DNA of 64,000 bases from positions 102,378-166,377 of the forward strand of contig NZ_SUMC01000015.1 in assembly GCF_005047355.1 (NCBI RefSeq), in the 5' to 3' direction. This document shows positions 51,607-60,664 of this stretch, piece by piece (the first letter of the stretch is position 1; every line of letters begins with the position of its first letter). This DNA comes from Actinacidiphila oryziradicis (GTDB taxonomy: Bacteria > Actinomycetota > Actinomycetes > Streptomycetales > Streptomycetaceae). The notes beneath the pieces are model-generated. The model saw only the letters and a program-made list of their open reading frames with translations. It was not told the origin of the DNA and made no database searches. Made by a program: the position numbers and the translations under genes.

Positions 51607-52212
51607 TCATTCGGAGTCCAACAGGTGCCGTGCAGCTCGGTAAGACGCAGCCGAAACGGTCAAGCGCCAGTCCCCGGCCCTACTCAGAGGCGTCCAGCAG
51701 AGCGGGGTTCCCGGCGTGGGGTGAAACTGTGACGGCTGCACGGCGGGCGAAGGCTCCCAGCGCATGGCGATGTCCATCACGTCACGGGATGACTCGACGA
51801 AACCGCACCGATCGTAGACGCTCAGAGCCGCGATGTTGTCGCAGGCCACACTCAGTGCCAGCGGCCTGGCCGAGCCGGTCTGCAGATCGCGGAGCACGGC
51901 GGTCGCGACGCCGCGCCGCCGGTAAGCCGATGCCACGACGAGATCCACGATCCGGATCGCGTTGAGCTCGCGGGCCAGCCAGATGCGACCGGCACGCTCC
52001 TCGTCCACGGTGATGATCAGATCGGAACCGTACGGGAACCGGGTTATCCAGTCGCGTCGGCGAGCGGTGTACTGCCACTCGATCAAGAACGCGGCCTCGC
52101 GCTCGGTCAGCGCGGCAGCATCCCCCAACCCGGCGCGCGATTCAGCGAAGAGCCTCTGCAGAAAGGTCTCGTCAGCGGGCGTCACCGGGCGGCGTCGGAC
52201 CTCGGAGTTCAT
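51607..52212 (-). CDS. GNAT-family N-acetyltransferase
   Basis: 201 residues. The acetyl-CoA motif is VVASAYRRRGVATAVLRDLQ (Q/RxxGxG/A), preceded by strand RIVDL and followed by LSVACDNIAALSVYDRCGFV. ATG 52212 directly follows the TGA of the MdpB gene (TGAATG), last of a four-gene operon; GNAT genes are recurrent neighbours of tail-collar proteins. The last 14 or so codons run through the 38-bp repeat at 51627, so the natural C-terminus may have been replaced. Confidence 0.85.
   Translation of the reverse strand: MNSEVRRRPVTPADETFLQRLFAESRAGLGDAAALTEREAAFLIEWQYTARRRDWITRFPYGSDLIITVDEERAGRIWLARELNAIRIVDLVVASAYRRRGVATAVLRDLQTGSARPLALSVACDNIAALSVYDRCGFVESSRDVMDIAMRWEPSPAVQPSQFHPTPGTPLCWTPLSRAGDWRLTVSAASYRAARHLLDSE
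51627..51664 (+). repeat. 38-bp direct repeat, copy 2
   Basis: 35 of 38 bases match copy 1 at 34333-34370, same orientation, and the tRNA-Pro 3'-end sequence GTCGGGACGACAG precedes it at 51524. It may mark the limit of an old integrative element or a duplicated att region. Confidence 0.65.
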
Positions 52213-52707
52213 TCAGTCCCTCGCCGGAAAGATGCCCTGCAACGCAATGGCGTAGTAGAGCACCAGGTAGGGCTGGAGGTTGTTGTGCGACTGGTCGCCT
52301 CCTGTCCCGCCGATGGCCTGGGGGCTCATGGTGACATCAGGAATGCCGGACGCGTAGTACCCACCGGCGGTCAGCAAAGCCCCGGATGGCTTGTTCGTCG
52401 ACTGTGGCAGATCGGAGGCCGCCAGGCTGTGGTTGTGCGCAGGGACCTGGGCGACGGTGAGCGTCTCCCTTTCAGTACCATCCGACTCGCCTGGCACGTG
52501 GCCATTGCCAGTCCCCATCGCGACGCGGCCTTGGAGGTTGGGCAGGGCGAACGTGGTGGTCCCATTACCGCCGTAGGTCGTACCCAGGAGGGAGAATAGG
52601 GCGGTGTTCTGCGCGATGGGCAGGATCTGCCCATCGCAGAATGCCCAGCCGCGAGGCGGGAAATTGAAGCCGACCAGGCGGATCTCCCCGATGAACGGTT
52701 CTGACAT
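52213..52707 (-). CDS. Phage tail-collar / MdpB-type protein
   Basis: 164 residues. IGEIRLVGFNFPPRGWAFCD then GQILPIAQNTALFSLLGTTY, followed by GGNGTTTFALPNLQGRVAMG, is the complete tail-collar (Collar) signature of microcystin-dependent protein MdpB relatives; VPAHNHSLAAS is the His-rich core. These proteins resemble short tail-fibre tips but occur outside prophages. ATG 52707 follows AAGGAG. No other phage structural gene is nearby, so this is a stand-alone operon rather than a prophage tail. Confidence 0.92.
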   Translation of the reverse strand: MSEPFIGEIRLVGFNFPPRGWAFCDGQILPIAQNTALFSLLGTTYGGNGTTTFALPNLQGRVAMGTGNGHVPGESDGTERETLTVAQVPAHNHSLAASDLPQSTNKPSGALLTAGGYYASGIPDVTMSPQAIGGTGGDQSHNNLQPYLVLYYAIALQGIFPARD

Positions 52708-52731
52708 GCTTGGACTCCTTTCTCACTCAAT

Positions 52732-53175
52732 TCAGCGGGTTGGCAGCCAGCCGTTGATGACCGCTTGGTAGTCAGAACCTGGTTCAGTCGGACGTATGTG
52801 CAGGTCAAAGCGGTTGACCCCCGAGGGATGGAAGGCCACGATCCCCTCGGCGATACGGTGGCCGTCCGTATCACGGAGCAGAAGGGTGAACACGTCGCCG
52901 CTTCCCCGCAGTCTGCTCTTGTTCGCGATATGCCGCAGGTCCCGCACACTGACGACCTTGAGGTTCAGGTGCGGATTGTCCATCGTGGCCAGGGTCGATC
53001 CGACCACGCCACGCCAGTAATCGAGGCTGTAGGGGTGCGGGCTGCGGGCGGCCGACACCGGTGGATCGCCATCACGCCGGGTCGCTGCGGAAGCCGCGCC
53101 GATGACGGTGGAGCCGGACAGCAGTGCGGCCCCGACCCCGATGCTGCGGCAGATCTGTCGTCGGGTCAGCGCCAT
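52732..53175 (-). CDS. DUF6916-like Tat-signal protein
   Basis: 147 residues from ATG 53175, one base after the stop of the collagen-like gene (TGACATG). MALTRRQICRSIGVGAALLS is a twin-arginine-like signal ending in AASAA. The mature part (LKVVSVRDLRHIA, DVFTLLLRDTDGHRIAEGIV, FHPSGVNRFDLHIRPTEPGS) matches the small DUF6916 beta-domain that usually accompanies tail-collar proteins. The function is unknown; it may be a periplasmic or surface adaptor. Confidence 0.75.
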   Translation of the reverse strand: MALTRRQICRSIGVGAALLSGSTVIGAASAATRRDGDPPVSAARSPHPYSLDYWRGVVGSTLATMDNPHLNLKVVSVRDLRHIANKSRLRGSGDVFTLLLRDTDGHRIAEGIVAFHPSGVNRFDLHIRPTEPGSDYQAVINGWLPTR

Positions 53176-53176
53176 G

Positions 53177-54028
53177 TCACGCCTCCAGGGCGATCGACCA
53201 GCGCACTCCGCGCAGCAGACCGCCGGTGTGCTGCACCTCAACGCTGACTCGGTCGCCGGGAGCAAACGCCACAGCCGGAGTGGCCGTCGCGGAGCAGGTC
53301 CCGGCCGCGCTGGTGGTGCAGGTGAGCGCTGTCCCCAGGTCGTTCTTGAGCAGCCTCACGGTGACTCCGGAAGCTCCGGACGCTACTCGGACTTGAAGCG
53401 AGGCCGCCGTCGCGGACAATGGCATCGGCATCGAGACCTCGTCCGATGTGAGGGCGAGCCCGGCCTGTCCGGCAGACCCGGCGAAGCCGTCCGGTTGCAA
53501 GGGGTCGACGAAGGTCACCAAGCCGGCCAGGACACCGTTGTTCACGCCAGCCGGTCCCTGTGGGCCTATGGGTCCGGCAGCGCCGGGACCTCCGGTGGGG
53601 CCCATGGGACCCATCGGGCCGGCAGGCCCGTTGAGCCCGTTGAGCCCGGTGGGTCCGATGGGTCCGGCAGGGCCGGTATTCCCGGTGAGCCCGGCAGGGC
53701 CGATGGCTCCGGTGGGGCCAGCAGGACCAGTGGGCCCGCTGGGACCAGCGGGACCGGCCGGCCCCTGCGGGCCCGTCCGGTACCAGGTGACGGAGACCTC
53801 CCAAGGGAAGCAGCGCCCGTCGGCGGGCACGATACGAACCGAGACAAGATTCGGTATGTAACAGGCGTGGATCGCTTGGGACGTGTCGAGCCGCGTCCGG
53901 TCTGCGGCATTGGCGGTGAATCCAGTCAGCGTACCGGTTGTTATCGCCGCGACGACCAGGGCTTTCACTGCCGACGAGGTGAACGACGAGGACAGCAACG
54001 GAGGCGAGGAAGGGCGTGAGGAGGCCAA
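53177..54028 (-). CDS. Secreted collagen-like protein
   Basis: About 283 residues. Start TTG 54028 is preferred because GGGAG lies six bases upstream; GTG 53968 would also give a signal peptide (VKALVVAAITTGTLTG, ending ANAA). A short cysteine-containing globular segment (AIHACYIPNLVSVRIV, DGRCFPWEVSVTWYRTG) is followed by some 26 Gly-x-y triplets (GPQGPAGPAGPSGPTGPAGP onwards), then a C-terminal beta-domain (ALTSDEVSMPMPLSATAASL, GDRVSVEVQHTGG), probably the trimerisation or tip domain. First gene of the operon with DUF6916, MdpB and GNAT. It probably forms a surface fibre. Confidence 0.83.
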   Translation of the reverse strand: MASSRPSSPPLLSSSFTSSAVKALVVAAITTGTLTGFTANAADRTRLDTSQAIHACYIPNLVSVRIVPADGRCFPWEVSVTWYRTGPQGPAGPAGPSGPTGPAGPTGAIGPAGLTGNTGPAGPIGPTGLNGLNGPAGPMGPMGPTGGPGAAGPIGPQGPAGVNNGVLAGLVTFVDPLQPDGFAGSAGQAGLALTSDEVSMPMPLSATAASLQVRVASGASGVTVRLLKNDLGTALTCTTSAAGTCSATATPAVAFAPGDRVSVEVQHTGGLLRGVRWSIALEA

Positions 54029-54183
54029 GACATCTCCCGGGATCAGATGGGTGGACCAGATACGGACGTGCCGAGCGCGCGGCCCCCGGCACCGGTGATG
54101 CTTGCCCCGAGGGAGAGCAGGATCGGTATCACGGCGAGCAGACGCACCCGATCGGACGCAGCACCCCCGCGCCCATCCCCTGA

Positions 54184-54480
54184 CCCGAGCGAGGCTGTAC
54201 GTGTTGGCCGTCATCGAGCACGCCGATCGCCGGGTGCGCTTCCTGGCGCGACTGCTCACCCGTCCGCGTCCTGGGTGGTCCAGGCCGCGAGGAATCTCGT
54301 CATGGACCTGGAGCACGCGGGCTGCCCAGCGCACTTCATGATCCGGGACAGGGACGGCAAGTTCCCCGAGCTGTTCGACGCGATCTTGAAGGACGCGGGG
54401 ATCGAGGTCGTGCTCGGCGGGGTCCGGATGCCGTGCATGAACTCGATCATGGAGAGGTGGGTGCAGACAGGCCGAGGTGA
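54184..54480 (+). pseudogene. rve-type IS transposase remnant
   Basis: LTRARLYVLAVIEHADRRVR in one frame continues as ATAHPSASWVVQAARNLVMD, CPAHFMIRDRDGKFPELFDA and VVLGGVRMPCMNSIMERWVQ in another. It ends where the GH92 gene begins on the opposite strand. It is the best-preserved of the four scars of this family but frameshifted and lacking both ends. Confidence 0.75.
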
Positions 54481-57400
54481 GTGCTGCTGGACCGTGATCG
54501 TCCGTAGGACCGGCCAACGCCGACGTGCCGGCCGCGTCGTACCGGTAGGGGAGCGCCGGTGACCCTGAAGGGCAGCCGGACGCGGGTCACCGAATCAACG
54601 CCGGCCAGTGTGACGCTGGTCGAACCCGGCTTCGCCGTCCCTGGAACGCTGATGGTCGCGCCAGAGATGACGCCGTCACCATTCGCGTGCACGGTGGTGG
54701 AGGCGAGGCCGTCACCGAATCTGATCGTGACCGCTTCGTTCAGTGCGAACCCGGAAGCATTGACGGTAATCGCCGTACCGCGCGGCCCCGAGGTGGCCGA
54801 CAGCATCACCTGCGGTTGGTACGCCGGCACTGCCGGCTGCTCCGCCACCTGGACGGTTGCCGTCGCCGGCGTCCGCGAGGACGCGCCGGCGGCGGTGACG
54901 GAGTACCGGCCGGGCTGCGCCTGACGGGACGCCGCTATCGACGCATGTACCGCTCCCGTCGCCGAGGCCGCCACCGTCAAGCTGCGCGCCGGGCTGGTGC
55001 CGAGCTTGACGGTCACCCGCTCGCCGGCGGCGAACCCGCTGCCGTTGATGGTGATCGGGTCACCGGCGGCAGCGGTGGCGGATGTCGACACCGAAATCGA
55101 CGGCTGCGACCCGGCCCGCGCCACGGTCACGGTGAACGTCTCGGTACTGCTCGACAGCGTGTCCCATGCGGTGACGTGCACCGTGTACGTGCCCTCCTGT
55201 ACGTACGTGTGTTGTCCGCTTATCGCACCGGACGAGTCCACCGTGGCGTCGTCGGGAACCGTGCCGTCACCCCACTGGACGCGGGCGTGGTAGCCCGTCG
55301 AGCCGGTGACGCCACCGGTCACCGAACCGAGGTCCGCCGAGAAGACCTGCCCGGGGGTGGCCGTCTGGTCCTTGGGGGCGGTGGTCGCCACCGCAGCCGC
55401 CGGCGTGCCGTCGTCGGCGATGGCGAACACGTGGATCCTGCCCGCCGAGCCCGGGTCCCCGGTCTGCGTCGGCAGGGTCACCGAGACGAGCGTCTTGCCC
55501 GCCGGGATCTGGTACGGCGTGGTGGCGAACAGGAACGGCTGTGCGCTGTCCCGGCTCGTGCCGAGCAGTCGGTACGAGGCCTTGGCGACGACGATGTTGC
55601 CGTAGGACGGCGTGCCGTTGGCGTTGCCGCCCAGCGTCCAGTCGCTCATCTGGATCGGGATGCCGGCGGTGCTGCCGTCGCTGAACGTCGCCGTGCCGGT
55701 GGTGCTCTGGTCGCCCTGCGTGCCGACGCCGATGAACGAGATGGTCTTCGCGTCGGCCGGCAGGTTGAGCGCGATCGTCTGGCCGTTGCCGGTCGCGTCG
55801 TCCGGCTGCCCCGCCGGGATCGCCGGCAGCGTGAAGTGCAGCGCCGTTCCGGGTACCTCGTGCTGCTGGCCCTGAGTCACGCCGGCCGCCGCGAGAGCGG
55901 CACGTGAGTACGCCCACGACTTGGTGTCGCAGTTCGCCGCGAGGACGCCGTCGTCGCCGATGCAGACGGTGTCGAATGCCGCGGTGAGGCTGGAACTCGG
56001 CGCGTAGCCCACGTCGACGCCGACCGTTCCCGAGCCCTGGCCCGTGCCGTCGGTCACTGTCACGCCGGCCTGGTAGTAACCCGGCTTGGCGTAGGTGTGC
56101 GAGCCGCTGACGCTGTACACGCCCCGCGAGCTCAGGGTCAGGGGGCCTGCGGTGACCGGTGAGCCGTCACCCCAGTCGATTGTGGCCTGGTAGCCGCTCG
56201 CGGTGCCCCCGGTGACGGTGGCCAGCGGCACCGACACCGCGGCGCCGGATGTCGCGTGCAACACGCTGCTCGCGGCGGTGACCGTGATGGCGCCGCCACC
56301 GAGCTGGACGTCGCCGCCGGCGAGCAACTCGATCTCGGCGAGGTTCGTCTGCGCGGCGCCGACTGTCTTCGTCACGACCAGGCGGAACTGCGCGAACTGG
56401 CCCGGTTTGCTGATCTTGAACGGCCGGGTCTGGTTGCGCGACGGGAACACCTCGCCGCTGCGGGAGTCGACGGTGCTCCAGGTGATCCCGTCGATGGAGC
56501 CCTGCAGCTGCCAATCCGTTGGGTCGCCCGCGCTCGCCCCGGAGGTGAGGGTGTAGTAGGTCGGTGTCTGCTTGCCGCCGCGGAAAACCCAGCTTATCTG
56601 CGGCGTGCCGGTGGTGAAGGTCATCTGCGTGGTCGACGAGTCGTCGAACAGCTTCGACGCGTCCTGCCCGCCGCTCGCGGTCGCGGTGCCGAGACCGGGG
56701 CCTGTGGTGTCCTGCAACGGCTTGGGCACCGCGTTGCCCTTGGTCAGTGACGGCGGCGCGTCGTTCTTGCCGGTGCCCCAGGACGACGGGTTGGAGCCCA
56801 TCCGGAAGTCGATCGTGCCGCCATGGGCGAGCACGGACGAGTCGATGGACACCCCGCGCTGCGACTTTCCGTTGACCGTGACGCTCTGCACGTAGACGTT
56901 CTTGGTGCTGTTGTTCGGCGCGTTGACGACGATGTCGCCGCTTGGCCGGTGGACGGTCATCCGAGTGAACTGCGGCGAACCGATGACCCAGTTGGACGAG
57001 CCGGCCTGCAGCGGGTAGATACCCAGCGAACTGAGGATGTACCACGACGACATCTCGCCGTTGTCCTCGTCACCCGGGTAGCCCTGGCCGATCTCGTCGC
57101 CGACGTAGAGACGCTGCAGGATCTCCCGCACGGTCGCCTGCGTCTTGGACGGCGCGCCGGCATCGTCGTACATGTACGGGATGTGGTGCGACGGCTGGTT
57201 GCTCATGCCGAGTTGGCCCATGCGCACCGCTTGCGCCTCGAGCATCTCGTGGATCGTGCCGCCGTACCCGCCGGGATGGTCTGCGTTCTCCGGGGTGGCG
57301 AAGAACTGGTCGAGCTTCTGCTCCAGCGCCTTCTGCCCGCCGTACAGGTTGGCCAGTCCCTGGCCGTCCTGCTGCGCGGTGAACGCGAAGTTCCACCCGT

Positions 57401-60167
57401 CGGTCTCGGTGTAGGCGCCGCCCCAGTCCAGCGGGTTGCCGGCGAGGGACTTGCCGTTGGCGTCGCGTCCCTCGAAGAACTTCGTGTTCGTGTCGAAGAG
57501 GTTGACGTAGTTGCGGGCACGCTGCAGGAAGTACTGCGACTCCTCCTTGAGCCGCTTGCGCTGCGACTTCGGTGTGGCCGGGTCCTTGGCCAGGGCCGCG
57601 CCCATGTTGCCTATGCCGTAGTCGTTGATGAAGCCTTCCAGCGCCCACGACACCGACTCGCCGGTGGAGGTCGGCGTGTAGCCGAGGAACAGCGAGTTCT
57701 CGATGCCCTTGCGGCCGACCTCGCTGCGCCCGGAGGCAACGGTCGCGTCCTTGACCGCCGCGTCGTACGCGGCGAGCGGGTCGGGCAGCTTGACGCCGTT
57801 GAGGTAGGCCTCGGCCAGCGCGACGTTCGCGCTGGTGCCGGTCATCAGGTCGGCGTAGCCGGGTGACGACCAGCGGGCGATCCACCCGCCGTCGCGGTAC
57901 TGCTGGACGAACCCGTCGGCGATCTTGGCCGCGATGTCCGGGTACAACAGCGAGTACGCGGGCCACACGGTGCGGTAGGTGTCCCAGAACCCGTTGTTGA
58001 CGTAGATCTGCCCGTCGACGACCTTCGCGCTGGTCTGTGTGGCGGTTGACGTGCCGGTCGGCGCCGACACCGGGCTCGCGTACTGCCAGTGCGGCGCGGC
58101 GGCGGTGCCGGTGTTCTCCGACTGCGAGTTCGGGTACAGGTTCAGCCGGTACAGGTTCGAGTACAACGTCACCATCTGCGTCTCGGTCGCGCCCCCCACC
58201 TCGATCCGGCCGAGCCGATCGTTCCATGCCGCGGTGGCGGCGGTGTGGATCTGGTCGAAGCTCTTACCGGTGACCTCCAGATCGAGATTCCTGTGTGCCT
58301 GGTCAACCGAGATGAACGACGTCGCGATGCGCAGCGTCACTTGCCGGTTCGCGGAGGTGTCGAAGGTGGCGGACGTGGCGGAGGACGCCGTCGGCGCCCG
58401 GTCGAAGGTGCCGGATACGAACATCCGGCTGCGACCGGCTGACAGGCCGCTTCCGTTGTCGACCCAGCCGGTGAGCGTGCCGTCCGTACCGATGGTGAAC
58501 GTGCCGTTGTAGAAGACCAGGCTTCCGGTGGCCTGCCCGGACGGGAAGGTGAACTGCATGATCCCACCGTGGTCGGTGGGCGACATCTGCGCGATCAGGC
58601 CGTTCTGCAGCGTGACCTGGTAGAAGTCCGGCCGCGCGATCTCGTCGTTGTGGCTGAAGGCGAGTGCCCGACCGCTGGGCGCTCCGGTGAGCGATCCGCC
58701 GGCCGGCACCGGCATGACCGACATCTGGTTACGATCACCCATCCACGGGCTGGGCTCGTGTGAGATCGCAAGTCCCTGCAGCGTAGGCAGATTGGCCGCG
58801 TTGTTGCCCTGCTGGTAGTCGTACTCCCACGAGTTGGACGTGGCGTTGGTGACCGGCGTGAAGAAGTTGAAGCCGTTCGGCATTGCCGAGATCGGCAGGT
58901 TGTTGCCGCGCGAGAACGAGCCCGATGCGTTGGTCCCGCGCCGGGTGTCGACGTAGTTGGTCAGGCTGGAGCCGTCGACCGGCGTCGGCGTGGCCGTCAG
59001 AGTGATGTCGTCGAGCCAGCCCTGGAAACGGGTCGAGGCGGTTGCCTGGGGATCGTCGTAGGCGAGCAGGATGCGGTCGATCGTCTTGCCGTTCGCGACC
59101 GTCCCGATCTCGGACTGCACCGCGTTCCACTGGTCGGCGTAGAGCACCTTCGACGCACCCTGCCCGGCGGCCGTGAGCGGGTAGCCGTGCTGGTCGACGG
59201 GCGAAAGGCCGGTCAGGTAGCTGCCGTCGGTGAAGTGCAGGTCGACGGCAGCGTAGGTGGACGGGTACTGAGCGTCCTTGCCGGTGAACTCAGGGAAGAT
59301 CTTGTAGGACAGCCGGGTCTTCGGCCCGACCGGGATGTTGACGTCGAACAGCTTGTTGGTCGCGTACGAGCGACCGTCGGCTTCGGCGCCGCCGGAGTAC
59401 CGCAGCGAAGCCACTCCGGTGAATCCGGCCCCCGGCTTCATGTTGTAGCCACTGACCGGACCAGGACCGAGGACACTGACCATCGGGGTGGCCGGCGGCC
59501 TGACGTTCGAGCCGTCGCTGATGTTCCAGTCGGCGAGCTGTACGAGCGAGTCACCGGAGTTCGCGGTGATGTCCAGCCGGTAGTAGCCGTAGGCGGTCGT
59601 GTTGGTGAAATTGTAGGTGTTGGTGGCGAACCGCCCGCTGAAGCTCTCTCCCGTCCGTCTGTCGAGGTCGGTCCACGTGCTGCCGTCGTTCGACCCCTGC
59701 ACGGTGAAGTCCTTGGGGTCGCGGCTCGGCGCGTCATTCGCGGAGGTCAGCGAGTACCGCACCACCACCGCGGGCTTGGCCAGTTGGTAGGTCACCCAGC
59801 CGGTCGGGTTGAACGCCAGCCACTTGGTCGACGGATTGCCGTCCTTGAGGTTCGCAGCGGTTTCGCCCGGCGGGTTCTCGGCGCTCGCGGTCACCGCGCT
59901 GACCTGGTCGAGCAGGCTGCCGGGCAGTCCGGTGGGGCTCGATCCGCTCAGGTTCGCCTGGACCGGCTTGCCGTTCGCGTCGACCTCGGCAGTGCTCGTT
60001 GCAGGTTGCGGGTCGAGCGACTCGAACGAGGAGCTGAAGTTGCCGGGCGGCGCCGCGGCGCTCGCCGCGGGTGCGGCGGCGAGCACCCACACCGGCAGCA
60101 ATAGTGCTGTAGCCGCGCTAACCCACGGTCTTATGGACAAAAGGCGAGCAAATGATGAATGTGACAC
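54447..60167 (-). CDS. Giant secreted GH92 alpha-mannosidase, multimodular
   Basis: 1906 residues from GTG 60167 (GAAAGG upstream). Signal peptide 1-40 (ALLLPVWVLAAAPAASA); CBM32-like domain about 70-215; jelly roll 225-385; GH92 core about 395-1130 with NNGFWDTYRTVWPAYSLLYP and, near 1031-1045, GYPGDEDNGEMSSWYILSSL. A second CBM32-like domain (1160-1320), PKD (1330-1430), galactose-binding module shared with the GH95-like protein (1430-1610), second PKD, and two IPT/TIG-like domains follow. The last 35 or so residues (VRRGRHVGVGRSYGRSRSSS) are antisense to the transposase scar and replace the natural end. The enzyme removes terminal alpha-mannose outside the cell. Confidence 0.9.
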   Translation of the reverse strand: MSHSSFARLLSIRPWVSAATALLLPVWVLAAAPAASAAAPPGNFSSSFESLDPQPATSTAEVDANGKPVQANLSGSSPTGLPGSLLDQVSAVTASAENPPGETAANLKDGNPSTKWLAFNPTGWVTYQLAKPAVVVRYSLTSANDAPSRDPKDFTVQGSNDGSTWTDLDRRTGESFSGRFATNTYNFTNTTAYGYYRLDITANSGDSLVQLADWNISDGSNVRPPATPMVSVLGPGPVSGYNMKPGAGFTGVASLRYSGGAEADGRSYATNKLFDVNIPVGPKTRLSYKIFPEFTGKDAQYPSTYAAVDLHFTDGSYLTGLSPVDQHGYPLTAAGQGASKVLYADQWNAVQSEIGTVANGKTIDRILLAYDDPQATASTRFQGWLDDITLTATPTPVDGSSLTNYVDTRRGTNASGSFSRGNNLPISAMPNGFNFFTPVTNATSNSWEYDYQQGNNAANLPTLQGLAISHEPSPWMGDRNQMSVMPVPAGGSLTGAPSGRALAFSHNDEIARPDFYQVTLQNGLIAQMSPTDHGGIMQFTFPSGQATGSLVFYNGTFTIGTDGTLTGWVDNGSGLSAGRSRMFVSGTFDRAPTASSATSATFDTSANRQVTLRIATSFISVDQAHRNLDLEVTGKSFDQIHTAATAAWNDRLGRIEVGGATETQMVTLYSNLYRLNLYPNSQSENTGTAAAPHWQYASPVSAPTGTSTATQTSAKVVDGQIYVNNGFWDTYRTVWPAYSLLYPDIAAKIADGFVQQYRDGGWIARWSSPGYADLMTGTSANVALAEAYLNGVKLPDPLAAYDAAVKDATVASGRSEVGRKGIENSLFLGYTPTSTGESVSWALEGFINDYGIGNMGAALAKDPATPKSQRKRLKEESQYFLQRARNYVNLFDTNTKFFEGRDANGKSLAGNPLDWGGAYTETDGWNFAFTAQQDGQGLANLYGGQKALEQKLDQFFATPENADHPGGYGGTIHEMLEAQAVRMGQLGMSNQPSHHIPYMYDDAGAPSKTQATVREILQRLYVGDEIGQGYPGDEDNGEMSSWYILSSLGIYPLQAGSSNWVIGSPQFTRMTVHRPSGDIVVNAPNNSTKNVYVQSVTVNGKSQRGVSIDSSVLAHGGTIDFRMGSNPSSWGTGKNDAPPSLTKGNAVPKPLQDTTGPGLGTATASGGQDASKLFDDSSTTQMTFTTGTPQISWVFRGGKQTPTYYTLTSGASAGDPTDWQLQGSIDGITWSTVDSRSGEVFPSRNQTRPFKISKPGQFAQFRLVVTKTVGAAQTNLAEIELLAGGDVQLGGGAITVTAASSVLHATSGAAVSVPLATVTGGTASGYQATIDWGDGSPVTAGPLTLSSRGVYSVSGSHTYAKPGYYQAGVTVTDGTGQGSGTVGVDVGYAPSSSLTAAFDTVCIGDDGVLAANCDTKSWAYSRAALAAAGVTQGQQHEVPGTALHFTLPAIPAGQPDDATGNGQTIALNLPADAKTISFIGVGTQGDQSTTGTATFSDGSTAGIPIQMSDWTLGGNANGTPSYGNIVVAKASYRLLGTSRDSAQPFLFATTPYQIPAGKTLVSVTLPTQTGDPGSAGRIHVFAIADDGTPAAAVATTAPKDQTATPGQVFSADLGSVTGGVTGSTGYHARVQWGDGTVPDDATVDSSGAISGQHTYVQEGTYTVHVTAWDTLSSSTETFTVTVARAGSQPSISVSTSATAAAGDPITINGSGFAAGERVTVKLGTSPARSLTVAASATGAVHASIAASRQAQPGRYSVTAAGASSRTPATATVQVAEQPAVPAYQPQVMLSATSGPRGTAITVNASGFALNEAVTIRFGDGLASTTVHANGDGVISGATISVPGTAKPGSTSVTLAGVDSVTRVRLPFRVTGAPLPVRRGRHVGVGRSYGRSRSSSTHLGLSAPTSP

Positions 60168-60439
60168 AACGTGTGCCTTTCGGCTCGATAGGGGTCGAGA
60201 GCGTCGAACGTCGGGGTTGAAAACCCTGGCGGCTGCGGTCAATCGACCGCGAGTGCGCCTACCGGAACTCGGGCCGGGCTTGCCGTATGCCGGCCCTGGA
60301 TTGGCGCTCAAGCGGTTCGGCTCCGACGGTGGGTTGGTGCAGGCGGCGCCGGGAGGGGTGCAGTAAGGCGGCGAGAACCGCCGGGACCGCTGCTGTGAGT
60401 AGGGACGGTAGGCCTTGGACCATGCGGAAGCTCCACGAG

Positions 60440-60525
60440 GGGACGGTGGGCTCGCGGAAGGGCGCACCCGGCTGGAGATCGCGGATAGCCTGTTCCTGTC
60501 AGACAACGTTGTCAAGACTGATCGC
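60440..60525 (+). pseudogene. LuxR-type HTH scrap
   Basis: GGLAEGRTRLEIADSLFLSD then NVVKTDRIA matches the DNA-recognition part of NarL/LuxR regulators (GxxNxEIAxxLFLSxxTVKTH). No receiver domain or start remains. Confidence 0.45.
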
Positions 60526-60636
60526 ATAGCCTCCTCGAAACAGTCCGTTCGTTTTCCCGGGTCGCCCGGCCGGGTGTGGGGCTCGAATAGTCGTCGCCGC
60601 AGGTCAAGCGGCGTACCGGTATTCGTTGACAGCGCC

Positions 60637-60664
60637 GTCCGGCCCCGCCACAGCGGGGCCGGAC
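60637..60664. terminator. Strong hairpin
   Basis: GTCCGGCCCCGC pairs perfectly with GCGGGGCCGGAC around loop CACA. A factor-independent terminator for whatever gene once stood here. Confidence 0.7.

Noticed and set aside
53177..53861. Gly-x-y repeats translated on the plus strand as well (GPxGPxG in 53448-53861)
   Set aside because: GC-rich Gly/Pro codons are self-complementary, so the antisense frame mimics collagen; only the minus strand has a signal peptide and operon context.
52213..54028. Prophage tail module
   Set aside because: Only the collar protein is phage-like; there are no capsid, portal, tape-measure, holin or lysin genes nearby.
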